Source of the DNA: Mucilaginibacter_A sp965201005
Lineage (GTDB): Bacteria; Bacteroidota; Bacteroidia; Sphingobacteriales; Sphingobacteriaceae
Assembly (NCBI RefSeq): GCF_965201005.1
Contig: NZ_OZ241747.1
Location: 1,550,001-1,614,000 of the forward strand
DNA length: 64,000 bases
Direction: 5' to 3'
Positions within the stretch are counted from its first letter, which is position 1. Every line of letters begins with the position of its first letter. This document shows, piece after piece, positions 26,047-34,958 of the stretch. A program made the translations under genes and the position numbers. The notes beneath the pieces were generated by a model that did not search any database, was not told the DNA's origin, and was given only the letters and a program-made list of their open reading frames with translations.

Positions 26047-29031
26047 TTATTGCACTTCCATCATCACGCCGGAAACGATCGGACCGGCACCTGTATTAGA
26101 GCCGTTTAGTTTCAATTCGTACTTGAAACTTTTATTGCGCGGAATTTTTATATTGAAAGTTGCCGCTGTTTCCGTTTGAGATTGAAGTGTTGCCGTAATT
26201 GTTTGCTGCTGCGGAATGCTTCTTTTATCATCTAAAATAAGTTGTGCCGATACAAACTGCCTGGCGTTAAAACGGCCGGTTACCGTTAGTTTAAAATTTT
26301 CTGCGGAGGTTGTATTGGCCATAACCGGCGAAGTATAAACCTCATAACCATTACGCCTGCCCAAACTTCCCGCATCTGCAGCAATACGATCATGCGGACC
26401 AAAACTTTGCACATTGCTGGTTCTGTTTAAACTAAAAGTACCTTCTTTATTTCCCCAATAAATTACCGAACCAATACCGTGGATACCGCCCGTTGGATTG
26501 AGACCGCCTTCGTAAACCATTGCGCCGGTGTGGTTGTAAATCAAAATATCCTGGTAGCCATCACCATTAAAATCCATCACCAAATCTGCACCGCCGGAGT
26601 AAGAGGGCAAGCGTATTTTACCTTCATCGGTTGGGAAACCATCTTTATCAATACCTAAAATAAATGTGGCGATGCGGCGTGATTCATCTGCGTGATAATT
26701 GGTGTTGATAAATTCCATTTTGCCGTCGCCATAAAGCTGCGCCACACTGCCGCCGTTGGCACCGAAAGTGTGGAAACTGCGTTTATTATTGAAGGAAAAA
26801 GTGCCTTTGTTGTTGATCAAAACGCAGGATTCGATATTATAAACTTTGGTGTCGAAGTTTTGGAAGTTGTGCGATAAAATATCCAGCCAGCCATCATTGT
26901 TGAAATCCGCCAGGCAAACACGCGTTATAAAATCAGGCGATTTAAGTACAATTGGTTTTTGCAGATGAAAACCGCCGCCGCTGTTGCTGCCCAGCGAAAT
27001 ACAAATCTGACTGTAGCCGCAGGTAACCGCATCCAGCAAACCATCGTTATTTACATCGCCAACAACAGCAGAATAAGCCATGTGATCAAAATCAAACAGT
27101 TCGGTTTTATATTTTCGGTTGCCTAAACCAAACAGTAACGCACCTTTTCCGCCGCTAATGGGCGTAACCAAAATGTCGAGAATTCCGTCTTTGTTAAAAT
27201 CGGCCATGTTAACGGTGTTTCCGCGAAACGGTATTTCGATTTCGGTAATTTCTTTTTCCTGCGGATAATTATAAATATTGTAACGGATGGCCACGCGATA
27301 ACCGTTGCCGCGCATGTAAACCAGATCGGCATGGCCATTATCTTCCATATCCGCAAAAGCAATATTGGTTTCCTGCGAAGCTTCGGGTACTCGGATCAGG
27401 TTTTCCGTTCCATATTTGCCGGCTGCGTTGCCTTTGTAAATATACATCGGCAAACCGGCCGCCGTAACGTTTTCATTTCCCGGACCATCGTTCAAACCGG
27501 CGTGGCGCGCCGTACCGCTCAAGCCATTGATCAGGATAACGTCTTTGCGGCCGGTTCCGGATAAATCTTCTGCCAAAATATCGGCTGCGCCAAAACTTTG
27601 CAGGTCCGTGCGGTCTGCTTTATCAAAAACACCGTTTTTATTATGGTAAATACAGCTGTTCACATCCACCGTTTGGTTGTTGCGGTGCTGTGCAAATAAA
27701 ATATCGGTAAAACCGGTATGGTTTACGTCTGCCAGTTTTACATTAATGGCACCTGAAGTAGGCAAAGCTGTTTTTTGTGTATTGCTGAAACCCGATTTGC
27801 TGCCCCACCAGATGTAAGAATTTGTTTCAAAGTTGTAGTTGTCCTTGCTGTATTTGTTGTCTTTGCCATCAAAAGCATAAAAGTTGGCCACAACCAGATC
27901 TGTAAAACCATCTTTATTAAGATCGGCGGCATCAGCAGCAAAAGCGTTTTCCGTATCTAAAACCGTTTTGTTGTTTGCTGAAAATGTCCCTTTGTTACTC
28001 CAAAAGATTTCAGATTTATTTCCGGTCGAGGGAACGAAAATATCTGCAAAACCATCGTTATTTAAATCTTTAATCAATAATTCCGGTGCCAGCCTTTTGC
28101 CCCAACTTGGCGAAAACCGGATATTTAAAACCGGCAATAACTGCGGTTTACCGATTTTACCCTTTTCCATGGGAATAATGCGCAATCCGCCGGGCTGCCC
28201 TAATTCTAAAAATACCAACGATTTTTGTCCGTTATTCTTAAAATCAGCAATTTTCACATCAACTGCAAACTGCGTAGGAATGTTAATCTTGGCATCTGCT
28301 GCAAAACCCGGCTCTGTTTGTTTGTATAGATACGACGTTTTTTCGCGATCACCGGCACGTTTGCCTAAAGTAGCGTAACTATAATCCGGCGTTTCGCCAT
28401 ATAGGTGTTCGCGGCCAACATTGGCCACAACGATATCCGGCAAGCCATCGCCGGTAACATCGCCAACGGTTACACCAATTGCGCGGTCTCCGGGCAAAAT
28501 CGACCGCCGCAAAGGGTTAAAACCATCGGCACCGCCCCAATAAATATAGGAAGGCATTTCGAGGAGCGTAGAACCGTGGATAATATTGGCAAAAACCAAG
28601 TCTTTATAACCATCCAGATTGATATCAGCAACAACAGCTTTTCCGCCACCAGCCGCCGGCAAACGGGTAATGTTTTTCAGGCTTTCCAACGTGTATTCAA
28701 AGTTTTGGAAAGCTGCTGCGTCCTGCGCAAAGGGGAAAGTTAGCGAACGAAGCCCGGAAGCTGTGTTGTGATAAACTAAAGCGTCGGGCGTGTCATAACC
28801 GTTGTGATCGTTGTTTACAACTATTTCCGGATAACCATCTGCATTAAAATCAAACAGGTTTACAAACTGGATTTTGCCATTTTTGGAGACATACAGGTTT
28901 CCGCCGGAATCAGAAACTTTGCCTTTGATAAAATCCTGATAAGTATGATGGTTGAACAATACCTGGGCATCCGCTTGGAAGACCGAAAAAACAGTGATAA
29001 AAACAGCAAGGTATCTTTTAAACATCGGCAT
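26047..29031 (-). CDS. FG-GAP/VCBS repeat propeller protein, secreted
   Basis: This 994-aa protein has a signal peptide (about 1-22, QADAQ). At least ten calcium-type repeats follow, of the form D-x-N-x-D-G-x-x-D-I, for example DFNADGYPEIVV, DLNNDGFADIF and DFNNDGWLDIL, spread across residues 55-850. They predict one or two beta-propellers. The last 120 residues form a beta-sandwich-like tail. No catalytic motif is recognisable. Similar proteins occur in Bacteroidetes polysaccharide loci, possibly as surface binding or rhamnogalacturonan-lyase-like factors, but I do not assign an activity. A motif A copy (26216-26227) encodes DKRSI. It is 5 bp from the sialidase-like gene upstream. Met3 (29025) is an alternative start. 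Confidence 0.8.
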   Translation of the reverse strand: MPMFKRYLAVFITVFSVFQADAQVLFNHHTYQDFIKGKVSDSGGNLYVSKNGKIQFVNLFDFNADGYPEIVVNNDHNGYDTPDALVYHNTASGLRSLTFPFAQDAAAFQNFEYTLESLKNITRLPAAGGGKAVVADINLDGYKDLVFANIIHGSTLLEMPSYIYWGGADGFNPLRRSILPGDRAIGVTVGDVTGDGLPDIVVANVGREHLYGETPDYSYATLGKRAGDREKTSYLYKQTEPGFAADAKINIPTQFAVDVKIADFKNNGQKSLVFLELGQPGGLRIIPMEKGKIGKPQLLPVLNIRFSPSWGKRLAPELLIKDLNNDGFADIFVPSTGNKSEIFWSNKGTFSANNKTVLDTENAFAADAADLNKDGFTDLVVANFYAFDGKDNKYSKDNYNFETNSYIWWGSKSGFSNTQKTALPTSGAINVKLADVNHTGFTDILFAQHRNNQTVDVNSCIYHNKNGVFDKADRTDLQSFGAADILAEDLSGTGRKDVILINGLSGTARHAGLNDGPGNENVTAAGLPMYIYKGNAAGKYGTENLIRVPEASQETNIAFADMEDNGHADLVYMRGNGYRVAIRYNIYNYPQEKEITEIEIPFRGNTVNMADFNKDGILDILVTPISGGKGALLFGLGNRKYKTELFDFDHMAYSAVVGDVNNDGLLDAVTCGYSQICISLGSNSGGGFHLQKPIVLKSPDFITRVCLADFNNDGWLDILSHNFQNFDTKVYNIESCVLINNKGTFSFNNKRSFHTFGANGGSVAQLYGDGKMEFINTNYHADESRRIATFILGIDKDGFPTDEGKIRLPSYSGGADLVMDFNGDGYQDILIYNHTGAMVYEGGLNPTGGIHGIGSVIYWGNKEGTFSLNRTSNVQSFGPHDRIAADAGSLGRRNGYEVYTSPVMANTTSAENFKLTVTGRFNARQFVSAQLILDDKRSIPQQQTITATLQSQTETAATFNIKIPRNKSFKYELKLNGSNTGAGPIVSGVMMEVQ

Positions 29032-29036
29032 AAATT

Positions 29037-30422
29037 CTACGTTGGATCAACAATTACTTCACGGATTTTAATGGCTTTCCGCTCTTCGCCTGCCGCATTT
29101 TTATATTTAAAATCAGCATAAATCAACAAAAAACGATTATCGCCGGTGGCAACCATTCCGGTATAACCGCAGGAAACCGCGTACTGCACTTCCATGCTTT
29201 TGCTATCGTAAGGCAGCATTTCAAAAGCGTCCGTCCAACTATCGGGCAAACCGCTTTTTGAAAACCGCAACTGCACGCCGGGCCTGCCGGACGACAATAC
29301 CTCAACACCATTTTTGAGTTTTAGCAATCTTGGCAACACGCCCGCGGCTGCGATTACTTCCGGCTTTGTCCAGGTTTTGCCCATATCTGTTGATCGGCTG
29401 GCATACATAGGGCCGTTGCCCACACCGTTGGTTACGCCATCGCCATCTGCAGAACGGATGATGCAAATCAGGCTACCATCCGCTAAAACATCATAAGCAG
29501 GCTCCGAAAAACCAATCCGGTCGGCAGCAACCGGATCCAAGTTTTTATCGGCTAAAAAAGGTATGCGGCCTTGTATTTTCCAGGAATGCCCGTTATCTGT
29601 GGACCGGTAAAAAACAACGCCCATCTGCTTGTCTATTTCGCCGTTGTCTTTTAAATAATATCCCGGATAAACACCTGCAACCAAGGAGCCATCAGTCATG
29701 GTGCGCATATCTCCCCACCAAACTACAGGCACCAAATCTTTAGAGCTGTAACGTACCGCTGCCGGATCATTAATGGTTTCCTGTTCGAGTTTCCATTTGT
29801 TTTGACCTGAGGATAAGCGATTGATATACACACCATTAACGCCAGAAGGCATATCTTTCAGCCGGTAGAAAGTAAAATTTGTTTTGCGGTACCGAAAGTT
29901 GGTTTTGCCAATTGCCGGCGGCATTTTTAAAAGTGCAAGATTAACCGGTTTCGGGTCAACCACGCGCAACTGATCACCGTTTGGTAATGTATATCCGGTT
30001 ATCAGAGAAGAATCCGGCATGGCCGTTTGCCATGTTTTTCCGCCGTCTGCAGCGGTTTTTGAACCGATGGAAGGCGTACCATAAGAACGGATGTCATCCG
30101 CGTGCATACTCCATTGTGCATGAAGATTACCGTTTGATAGATAAGAAATGGTTGGGAACTGGTAATATCCCCAGCCTTCGGGTTTATCGGCAACGGCAAC
30201 AATTTGCGGTTTGCCAAATTTTAGGTTGAAGATAGTTCTGTTTTTGCGTTGATAATGAAAAGCCGACTGTTGTATTGCCGGGATCCCAAACTCAATTTGC
30301 GCAACGGAACGATTTTGTTTTTCCTGATAAATCGATGCTGTTTTTATGCCACTAAATTTAGGCTTGACCGAACTGCACCCGGCCAATAGCAAACAGCAGA
30401 AAACAAACAGTTTATTTTTCAT
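29037..30422 (-). CDS. Sialidase-fold (BNR repeat) lipoprotein
   Basis: This 461-aa protein has a lipobox (LLLAGC, Cys16). Asp-box repeats such as STDNGHSW and STDMGKTW mark a six-bladed sialidase-type propeller. FRYRKTNFTFY and GFSEPAYDVLADGSLICIIR are other conserved strands. It lacks a clear N-terminal RIP motif, and the sialidase catalytic set could not be confirmed. It is a surface or periplasmic glycosidase or binding protein of the superfamily rather than a proven sialidase. It overlaps the upstream MFS gene by one base (TAATG). A motif B copy (30335-30346) encodes IKTAS. Confidence 0.75.
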   Translation of the reverse strand: MKNKLFVFCCLLLAGCSSVKPKFSGIKTASIYQEKQNRSVAQIEFGIPAIQQSAFHYQRKNRTIFNLKFGKPQIVAVADKPEGWGYYQFPTISYLSNGNLHAQWSMHADDIRSYGTPSIGSKTAADGGKTWQTAMPDSSLITGYTLPNGDQLRVVDPKPVNLALLKMPPAIGKTNFRYRKTNFTFYRLKDMPSGVNGVYINRLSSGQNKWKLEQETINDPAAVRYSSKDLVPVVWWGDMRTMTDGSLVAGVYPGYYLKDNGEIDKQMGVVFYRSTDNGHSWKIQGRIPFLADKNLDPVAADRIGFSEPAYDVLADGSLICIIRSADGDGVTNGVGNGPMYASRSTDMGKTWTKPEVIAAAGVLPRLLKLKNGVEVLSSGRPGVQLRFSKSGLPDSWTDAFEMLPYDSKSMEVQYAVSCGYTGMVATGDNRFLLIYADFKYKNAAGEERKAIKIREVIVDPT

Positions 30423-31699
30423 TACAATTCGGCTGGCGAGGCAAAAACTGCCGGTTTAGGTTTAACATTATAAAGTAAAACGGCACTGATCAGCATAATC
30501 AAAGCCGCAAACTGAAAAGCCACGCTCAGGTTGATTTGCGAATCGCGCAGCAAACCTGCGGCATAAATACCTAATCCACCGATTACGCAGGCGCATAAAT
30601 TTAAAATGCCGTAAGCAGTTGCCAAATAACGCGTATCGATAATCAGGCATAAAACGGGCATTAAATTGGCATCGGTAAAACTCCGCATAAACACAAAAAC
30701 CATAAAGCAAATAATGGCAACTAACAGGACATTGGTATAACTGGCCATAAAAATAAAAGGCGCAGCAATCACCAAACCGATCACCGGCAGCAAAATCCTG
30801 GCTTTTTTGTTGGATTTGTGCCATTTATCAGCCAAAAACCCGCCTGTAATTACACCAACCAACGATGCCGGATAGATATAACCTGTGGCATATAAACCTG
30901 CCGCCGCCTGCGTAACTTTAAAATGTTCTTTGTAATAAGTTGGTAGCCATCCTAAAATCATCCAGCCGACAATGCCAAGTAAACCAAAATAAATTAGGGT
31001 GAGGATGTAAGAACGGCTGCTGAAAATATTTTTTAAAGCTGCGCCAAATTGAACGGATGCTGTTTTTATCGGGTAATTTTCGATGTTCAGTTCTGCTTTT
31101 GGTGCATCGCGCAGTGTGAATAAAAGTATTACCGAATAGGAAACGCCAATGATCCCGAATAAGCCGAAAGCGGTTGTCCAATTGTGGTTTTCGGCAATCC
31201 ATCCGCCCAAAAAACCTAAACTGGAGCCTAAAGTAATCCCGGCAATATGGATTCCGGTGGCCAAAGAACGGGTTGAACCTTTGTGATAATCTACAATTAA
31301 AGCCAGCGCGGCCGGAATATAACAGGCTTCGCTGATGCCCATTAAAGCGCGGGTAATCAACAGTTGTTCGTAAGTTTTTACATAAGAAGTTGCCAAAGTG
31401 ATGATCGACCAAACCAGCAGACTACTGATAATCACCCGGCTGCGGTTAAAACGATCTGCCAGAAAACCAGCGGCCGGGCTTAAAAAGCCGTAAACCCATA
31501 AAAAAACAGACGTAAGCAGCCCGAATTGTGCATTCGTCATGGGGATGGCTTTTACAACCGACTCGCGCATGGTTGTGATCATCGTTCGGTCTAAGTAATT
31601 TAAACAGCCGACCACACAAAGCAATCCAACCGTAAGCCAGGCTTTTGACAAAAGCTTGGGCGTAGTGTTGGTTACAGGAACGGCTTGTGTAGCTAACAT
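30422..31699 (-). CDS. MFS transporter, ACS (anion:cation symporter)-like
   Basis: This 425-aa protein has twelve predicted membrane segments. The loop GFLADRFNRSRVI is the MFS signature between helices 2 and 3. LDRTMITTMRESV and SEACYIPAALALI resemble the ACS family, whose members carry organic anions such as hexuronates, glucarate or sialate-like acids. Position between a PhyH and a sialidase-fold gene suggests uptake of an acidic monosaccharide. The cytosolic loop segment PIKTAS is encoded by a motif B copy (31057-31068). Confidence 0.82.
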   Translation of the reverse strand: MLATQAVPVTNTTPKLLSKAWLTVGLLCVVGCLNYLDRTMITTMRESVVKAIPMTNAQFGLLTSVFLWVYGFLSPAAGFLADRFNRSRVIISSLLVWSIITLATSYVKTYEQLLITRALMGISEACYIPAALALIVDYHKGSTRSLATGIHIAGITLGSSLGFLGGWIAENHNWTTAFGLFGIIGVSYSVILLFTLRDAPKAELNIENYPIKTASVQFGAALKNIFSSRSYILTLIYFGLLGIVGWMILGWLPTYYKEHFKVTQAAAGLYATGYIYPASLVGVITGGFLADKWHKSNKKARILLPVIGLVIAAPFIFMASYTNVLLVAIICFMVFVFMRSFTDANLMPVLCLIIDTRYLATAYGILNLCACVIGGLGIYAAGLLRDSQINLSVAFQFAALIMLISAVLLYNVKPKPAVFASPAEL

Positions 31700-31735
31700 T
31701 TATTTAGGTTGATAACGGGTTTTATTCGATGTGAA

Positions 31736-31747
31736 ATGCTGTTTTTA
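31736..31747 (+). repeat. Single motif B copy between PhyH and MFS genes
   Basis: ATGCTGTTTTTA followed by GGGTAAAATTAGGTGG lies in the 58-bp gap just after the PhyH stop codon. Confidence 0.78.
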
Positions 31748-31757
31748 TGGGGTAAAA

Positions 31758-32504
31758 TTAGGTGGTTGTTGTGTTTAAAGCTTTCAGGTAAGCTTCTTTT
31801 GCTGCCAGATCGGGCTGTGCCGATATTCCGAAATAAATCAAACCTAAAGCCTTGCGGGAGCGGTTGGTTGCGTTTGCACCCGCTGCGTGAACGGTCATGG
31901 AATGATGGATCAGTAAATCGCCGGGTTTTGCCGGAAATGAACGGCAAGCTGCCCGGTCGTCATCTGTGCCAAAATCTAAAATTGATTGTGAAAACCCTAA
32001 AGTTTGTGTGCGGCCATGCGCGCGCATCCCCTTTAAGTGCGAGCCAGTTACATAACTTACACAGCCGTTCTCCTCATCGGCATCTTCCAGCGCAAGCCAC
32101 ATGGTAACTGCCTGTGCCGGATTTAGGTTGAAATAATAAGCATCCTGGTGAGGCGGCGTAGCTTTGCCGATTTTGGGCGGCTTGTTGAAATATTCTACGT
32201 TTCTGCCGATCACTTTTTCATCTAAAACAACTTCGGCCAGCCTTTGCAATCTACTGTCGGTCATCAAATCATTAAAAAACGGACTGTATAACTGTAAATC
32301 CTGCAACTGTTTCAGCGTTTCCGGATGCTGCTGATCTTCGTAAAAAACCTGTTTTGCAGACATAGAAGGCACAATATTTTTAATACAGTCCCTAAGCTCT
32401 TTGAGAATTGCTGCAACTTCTTCCGTCGAAAAAAAGCCCGGGATAAATACATATCCATCGCGGTCAAAACCAGTTTTTAAAATTTCAGTTTTATTGCTTT
32501 CCAT
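31758..32504 (-). CDS. Phytanoyl-CoA dioxygenase (PhyH)-family oxygenase 1
   Basis: This 248-aa cytosolic PhyH-family protein has PPHQDAYYFNL (iron-binding H-x-D), IHHSMTVHAAGANATN (distal His) and RSRKALGLIYFG (2-oxoglutarate Arg). It is the first gene of the operon running to GH28 and follows the conserved promoter module after a leader of about 64 nt. Being first in the operon suggests an early or rate-limiting role, perhaps oxidative demethylation or hydroxylation of a modified sugar. The substrate is unknown. Confidence 0.85.
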   Translation of the reverse strand: MESNKTEILKTGFDRDGYVFIPGFFSTEEVAAILKELRDCIKNIVPSMSAKQVFYEDQQHPETLKQLQDLQLYSPFFNDLMTDSRLQRLAEVVLDEKVIGRNVEYFNKPPKIGKATPPHQDAYYFNLNPAQAVTMWLALEDADEENGCVSYVTGSHLKGMRAHGRTQTLGFSQSILDFGTDDDRAACRSFPAKPGDLLIHHSMTVHAAGANATNRSRKALGLIYFGISAQPDLAAKEAYLKALNTTTT

Positions 32505-32574
32505 GAGGCCGAACTAGAAAAAAATTATAAATCAAAGGCATCTTTTCCACATAGCTGTCAGGATGTGGATTATC

Positions 32575-32631
32575 CAAATATAAAAGCAGGCGCAAGTGCT
32601 TTGTACTACTTTTTGCTGTTTTTATAATACT
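32575..32631 (-). promoter_or_regulatory. Shared promoter module, copy 1 (PhyH/GH106/GH28 operon)
   Basis: On the minus strand a 26-bp element starts AGTATTATAAA and ends CAAAAAGTAG (32631 to 32606). It is followed by a 23-bp spacer and TATATTTG (32582-32575). The same layout occurs at 44336-44392, 51974-52030 and 57457-57514. Confidence 0.8.
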
Positions 32632-32655
32632 TTTTTTCAGATACGACAATTGCCG

Positions 32656-32700
32656 ATGCTTCTTTTACCGGTATAAAATTTAGGTCGATAAAAGAAGCAT
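32656..32700. repeat. Short inverted pair of motif A
   Basis: Arms at 32656-32667 and 32689-32700. It lies 28 bp after the CBM9-like gene (in its direction of transcription) and just upstream of promoter module copy 1, so it may terminate the SusC operon. Confidence 0.9.
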
Positions 32701-32728
32701 CAAATAAAAAATAAAACTGAAAATTTGA

Positions 32729-33397
32729 TTATACCAATTGCAATATACCGAAGTATTTGGGTTGATGAAAATCCGGCTCCGGACTTGTTATTTTATTCCA
32801 GGCCAAATAATGCAATGGCTCTAAATCATCTCCGCATTTGTAAAAATTAACTTTATAACTGCCTGGTTTAAAGTTTTTTATATCATTGAAGCAAAAAATT
32901 TCCGGTGCTAAAACAATCGTAATTTCCCATCTATAAGTTTTGGCAGAAGGCGGTTTTTCGATCCAGTTTATTTTGCTTTTAATGGTTTGGATTTGCGCTA
33001 AATCCAGCTTTTCACGGTTGTGCCGGTTTTTGCCGTAGGATGCCAAACAAGTACTTAAACTGTTGAATTCAAAATTATAATAATTGCCGGAACCATCAAC
33101 AGCAATAAAAAATTCTACACAACTATCTTTAAAAACCGGATCGTTGGGATGTTGATAAATGGCTTGATGGCTGCTTTCATCAATATAAAATTTAATAATT
33201 AAAGCCTGCGGACAATAAGCTGCGACAAAACCGACAGTTGAAATTATCGTCGATTTTCCCCAGCAAACTTCATTGATATGCTGCTTTTCTGATCGGTTTA
33301 TCAACTCGTCAACTTCATCAAAATCAAAAACATTTTGCAGTTGCAACCGCCTGGCACTGCAAGTTTTATCAGGGATTAAAATATCATTTTGAAGCAT
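32729..33397 (-). CDS. CBM9-like carbohydrate-binding family protein
   Basis: This 222-aa protein has no signal peptide. The C-terminal LAWNKITSPEPDFHQPKYFG and the internal DSCVEFFIAVDGSGNYYNFEF are typical of the carbohydrate-binding family 9-like proteins related to xylanase CBM9 domains and common in Bacteroidetes. It is last in the SusC operon, and its start overlaps the GH20 stop by 14 bases. Without a leader peptide it may be cytosolic. The role is unknown; binding of a sugar is an inference from the fold. Confidence 0.75.
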   Translation of the reverse strand: MLQNDILIPDKTCSARRLQLQNVFDFDEVDELINRSEKQHINEVCWGKSTIISTVGFVAAYCPQALIIKFYIDESSHQAIYQHPNDPVFKDSCVEFFIAVDGSGNYYNFEFNSLSTCLASYGKNRHNREKLDLAQIQTIKSKINWIEKPPSAKTYRWEITIVLAPEIFCFNDIKNFKPGSYKVNFYKCGDDLEPLHYLAWNKITSPEPDFHQPKYFGILQLV

Positions 33398-34955
33398 TTA
33401 TATTATTTGGGCTTGATCTTATTTTAGCGACCCGATCGTGAAGGACTTGTATATGTTCGTTCCTGATTTTGTTTTCGGCCTGTAATTCTGCGAGGTAAAA
33501 AGTATTTTTATTTAAAGCGATAAAACGCTTGTCCAATTCTGGTGATTTAGCCAAAACGGAATCTAATTTTGTGGCAATTGCCGGATATTGTGCATTGTTA
33601 AAAGTATCGGCATTTAGCATAGATTCTATTTCGTAGCATTGCAGATATTGTACCCGGATATCGGTCATCAGTTGCAAATGTGCAAACTCTTCTGCGCCCT
33701 TGAGCGGTTTTAACTGCTGTAAAGTTTTGGCAGCCCAAATCGTGCTGTCCAGCATTTGTTTGATCGTTGGCGGATTGGCAGTCATGACTTTTCCCTGCCG
33801 AACTTCGTACGGGCAGGCACCAATGGCTTTCCACATCAATGCTGCCTGCGCCGGGTTAAAATCAAAAGTTTGCCGCGCATATTTATCAATAAACGCAGCA
33901 ATATTTAACGGTACGGGCTTGTTTACACTTTCAAAAAAAGCCTCAAGCAACATATTATAACCGGTAAACGGATAACGGTGGCCGCGCGGATAATCTTCGA
34001 TAATATCAAAACCACTATTAAAAATCGGATTAAAAAGACCGGTGGTTGACCATGAAGTCAGCACCATGCCCGTATAACCTAATTTCCGGGCGGCAGGAAT
34101 AAAATTGTGCAAATTGTTAAAATGCAATTGCCAATCCGAGAAGAAATAATTATCCGGGCCAGAACGGATTGCCGGCGCACCCCAAACTTCGTAACCATTT
34201 TTTAAAAGGTTGTCCAGGTTGCCAAACTGGTTTAAATCCCAACCATAATTCCAATCGATAAAAACAGTTTCTTTTGGCAACAATTTAATATCTTCAGGAT
34301 GTTTTAAAGCGATATCTGCCCACAGAACGGGGATTTTGCCAAGCTTGATCACGATATCGCACAGCATCCGGATGTGATCGATATATAATTTGGACAAACC
34401 TTCTTCGGCTACTTTTTTCTGACACTTTTCGCAATGGCCCAGTAGGTAAGTTTCATCGCCGCCGATATGGAAATATTTTGATTTGTGTGTTTTAGCCAAC
34501 TCCGAAAAAAGATCGGTAAAAAGAGCCTTATCGCCCGCTTCTTCGGATGGGCAGACCTGAGAAAAATCACGCTGATCTTCGCGTAAATTGGCAAAACGGA
34601 AATTCCTCAAAATATATTCTACGTGGCCGAAACTTTGCTGCAGCGGGATTACGTCAATGTGTAAACTGTCGCAAAATTTCATAAAAGAGCTTATTTCATC
34701 TTGTGTATAAGCATATCGGTTGGCAATCAGCGGATATTTGTGAAAAGGATAAGTTGCCTCCCACTCCATAATCAAAGTGTTGATGCCGTTATTTTTAAGT
34801 TTTTGAACAAAATTTTTAAGTGCAGGCATTTTGATAACCTGTAGCCGTAAATCTATATGATACCCTTTTACCTTAAAGTTTTTCGTTTCTGTTTGGGCAA
34901 AAACTACTTGTAAAAACAGTAAGCAGCAGCCGAAAAGGAGCAGTGTTTTTTTCAT
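33384..34955 (-). CDS. GH20-family hexosaminidase, single-domain, secreted
   Basis: This 523-aa protein has a signal peptide (1-20). The GH20 barrel starts almost at once (GYHIDLRLQVIKMPALKNF), without the usual GH20b domain. PLQQSFGHVEYIL and FHIGGDE (162-168) provide the Asp167-Glu168 catalytic pair. WADIALKHP and FIDWNYGW complete the site. It differs strongly from the two-domain GH20 of region 1, so the loci are not duplicates. It likely removes beta-GlcNAc or GlcN-type sugars. The gene is three bases downstream of the sugar permease gene. Confidence 0.85.
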   Translation of the reverse strand: MKKTLLLFGCCLLFLQVVFAQTETKNFKVKGYHIDLRLQVIKMPALKNFVQKLKNNGINTLIMEWEATYPFHKYPLIANRYAYTQDEISSFMKFCDSLHIDVIPLQQSFGHVEYILRNFRFANLREDQRDFSQVCPSEEAGDKALFTDLFSELAKTHKSKYFHIGGDETYLLGHCEKCQKKVAEEGLSKLYIDHIRMLCDIVIKLGKIPVLWADIALKHPEDIKLLPKETVFIDWNYGWDLNQFGNLDNLLKNGYEVWGAPAIRSGPDNYFFSDWQLHFNNLHNFIPAARKLGYTGMVLTSWSTTGLFNPIFNSGFDIIEDYPRGHRYPFTGYNMLLEAFFESVNKPVPLNIAAFIDKYARQTFDFNPAQAALMWKAIGACPYEVRQGKVMTANPPTIKQMLDSTIWAAKTLQQLKPLKGAEEFAHLQLMTDIRVQYLQCYEIESMLNADTFNNAQYPAIATKLDSVLAKSPELDKRFIALNKNTFYLAELQAENKIRNEHIQVLHDRVAKIRSSPNNINASK

Positions 34956-34958
34956 TTT

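Noticed and set aside
29037..30422. Calling the BNR lipoprotein a true sialidase
   Set aside because: Asp boxes show only the fold; the arginine triad, Tyr and Glu could not be confirmed and no RIP motif is evident.
32621..32630. Motif B 10-mer in promoter modules 1 and 4 (also near 57497)
   Set aside because: It is part of the 26-bp promoter element and lacks the ATG end; it was not counted as a dispersed copy.
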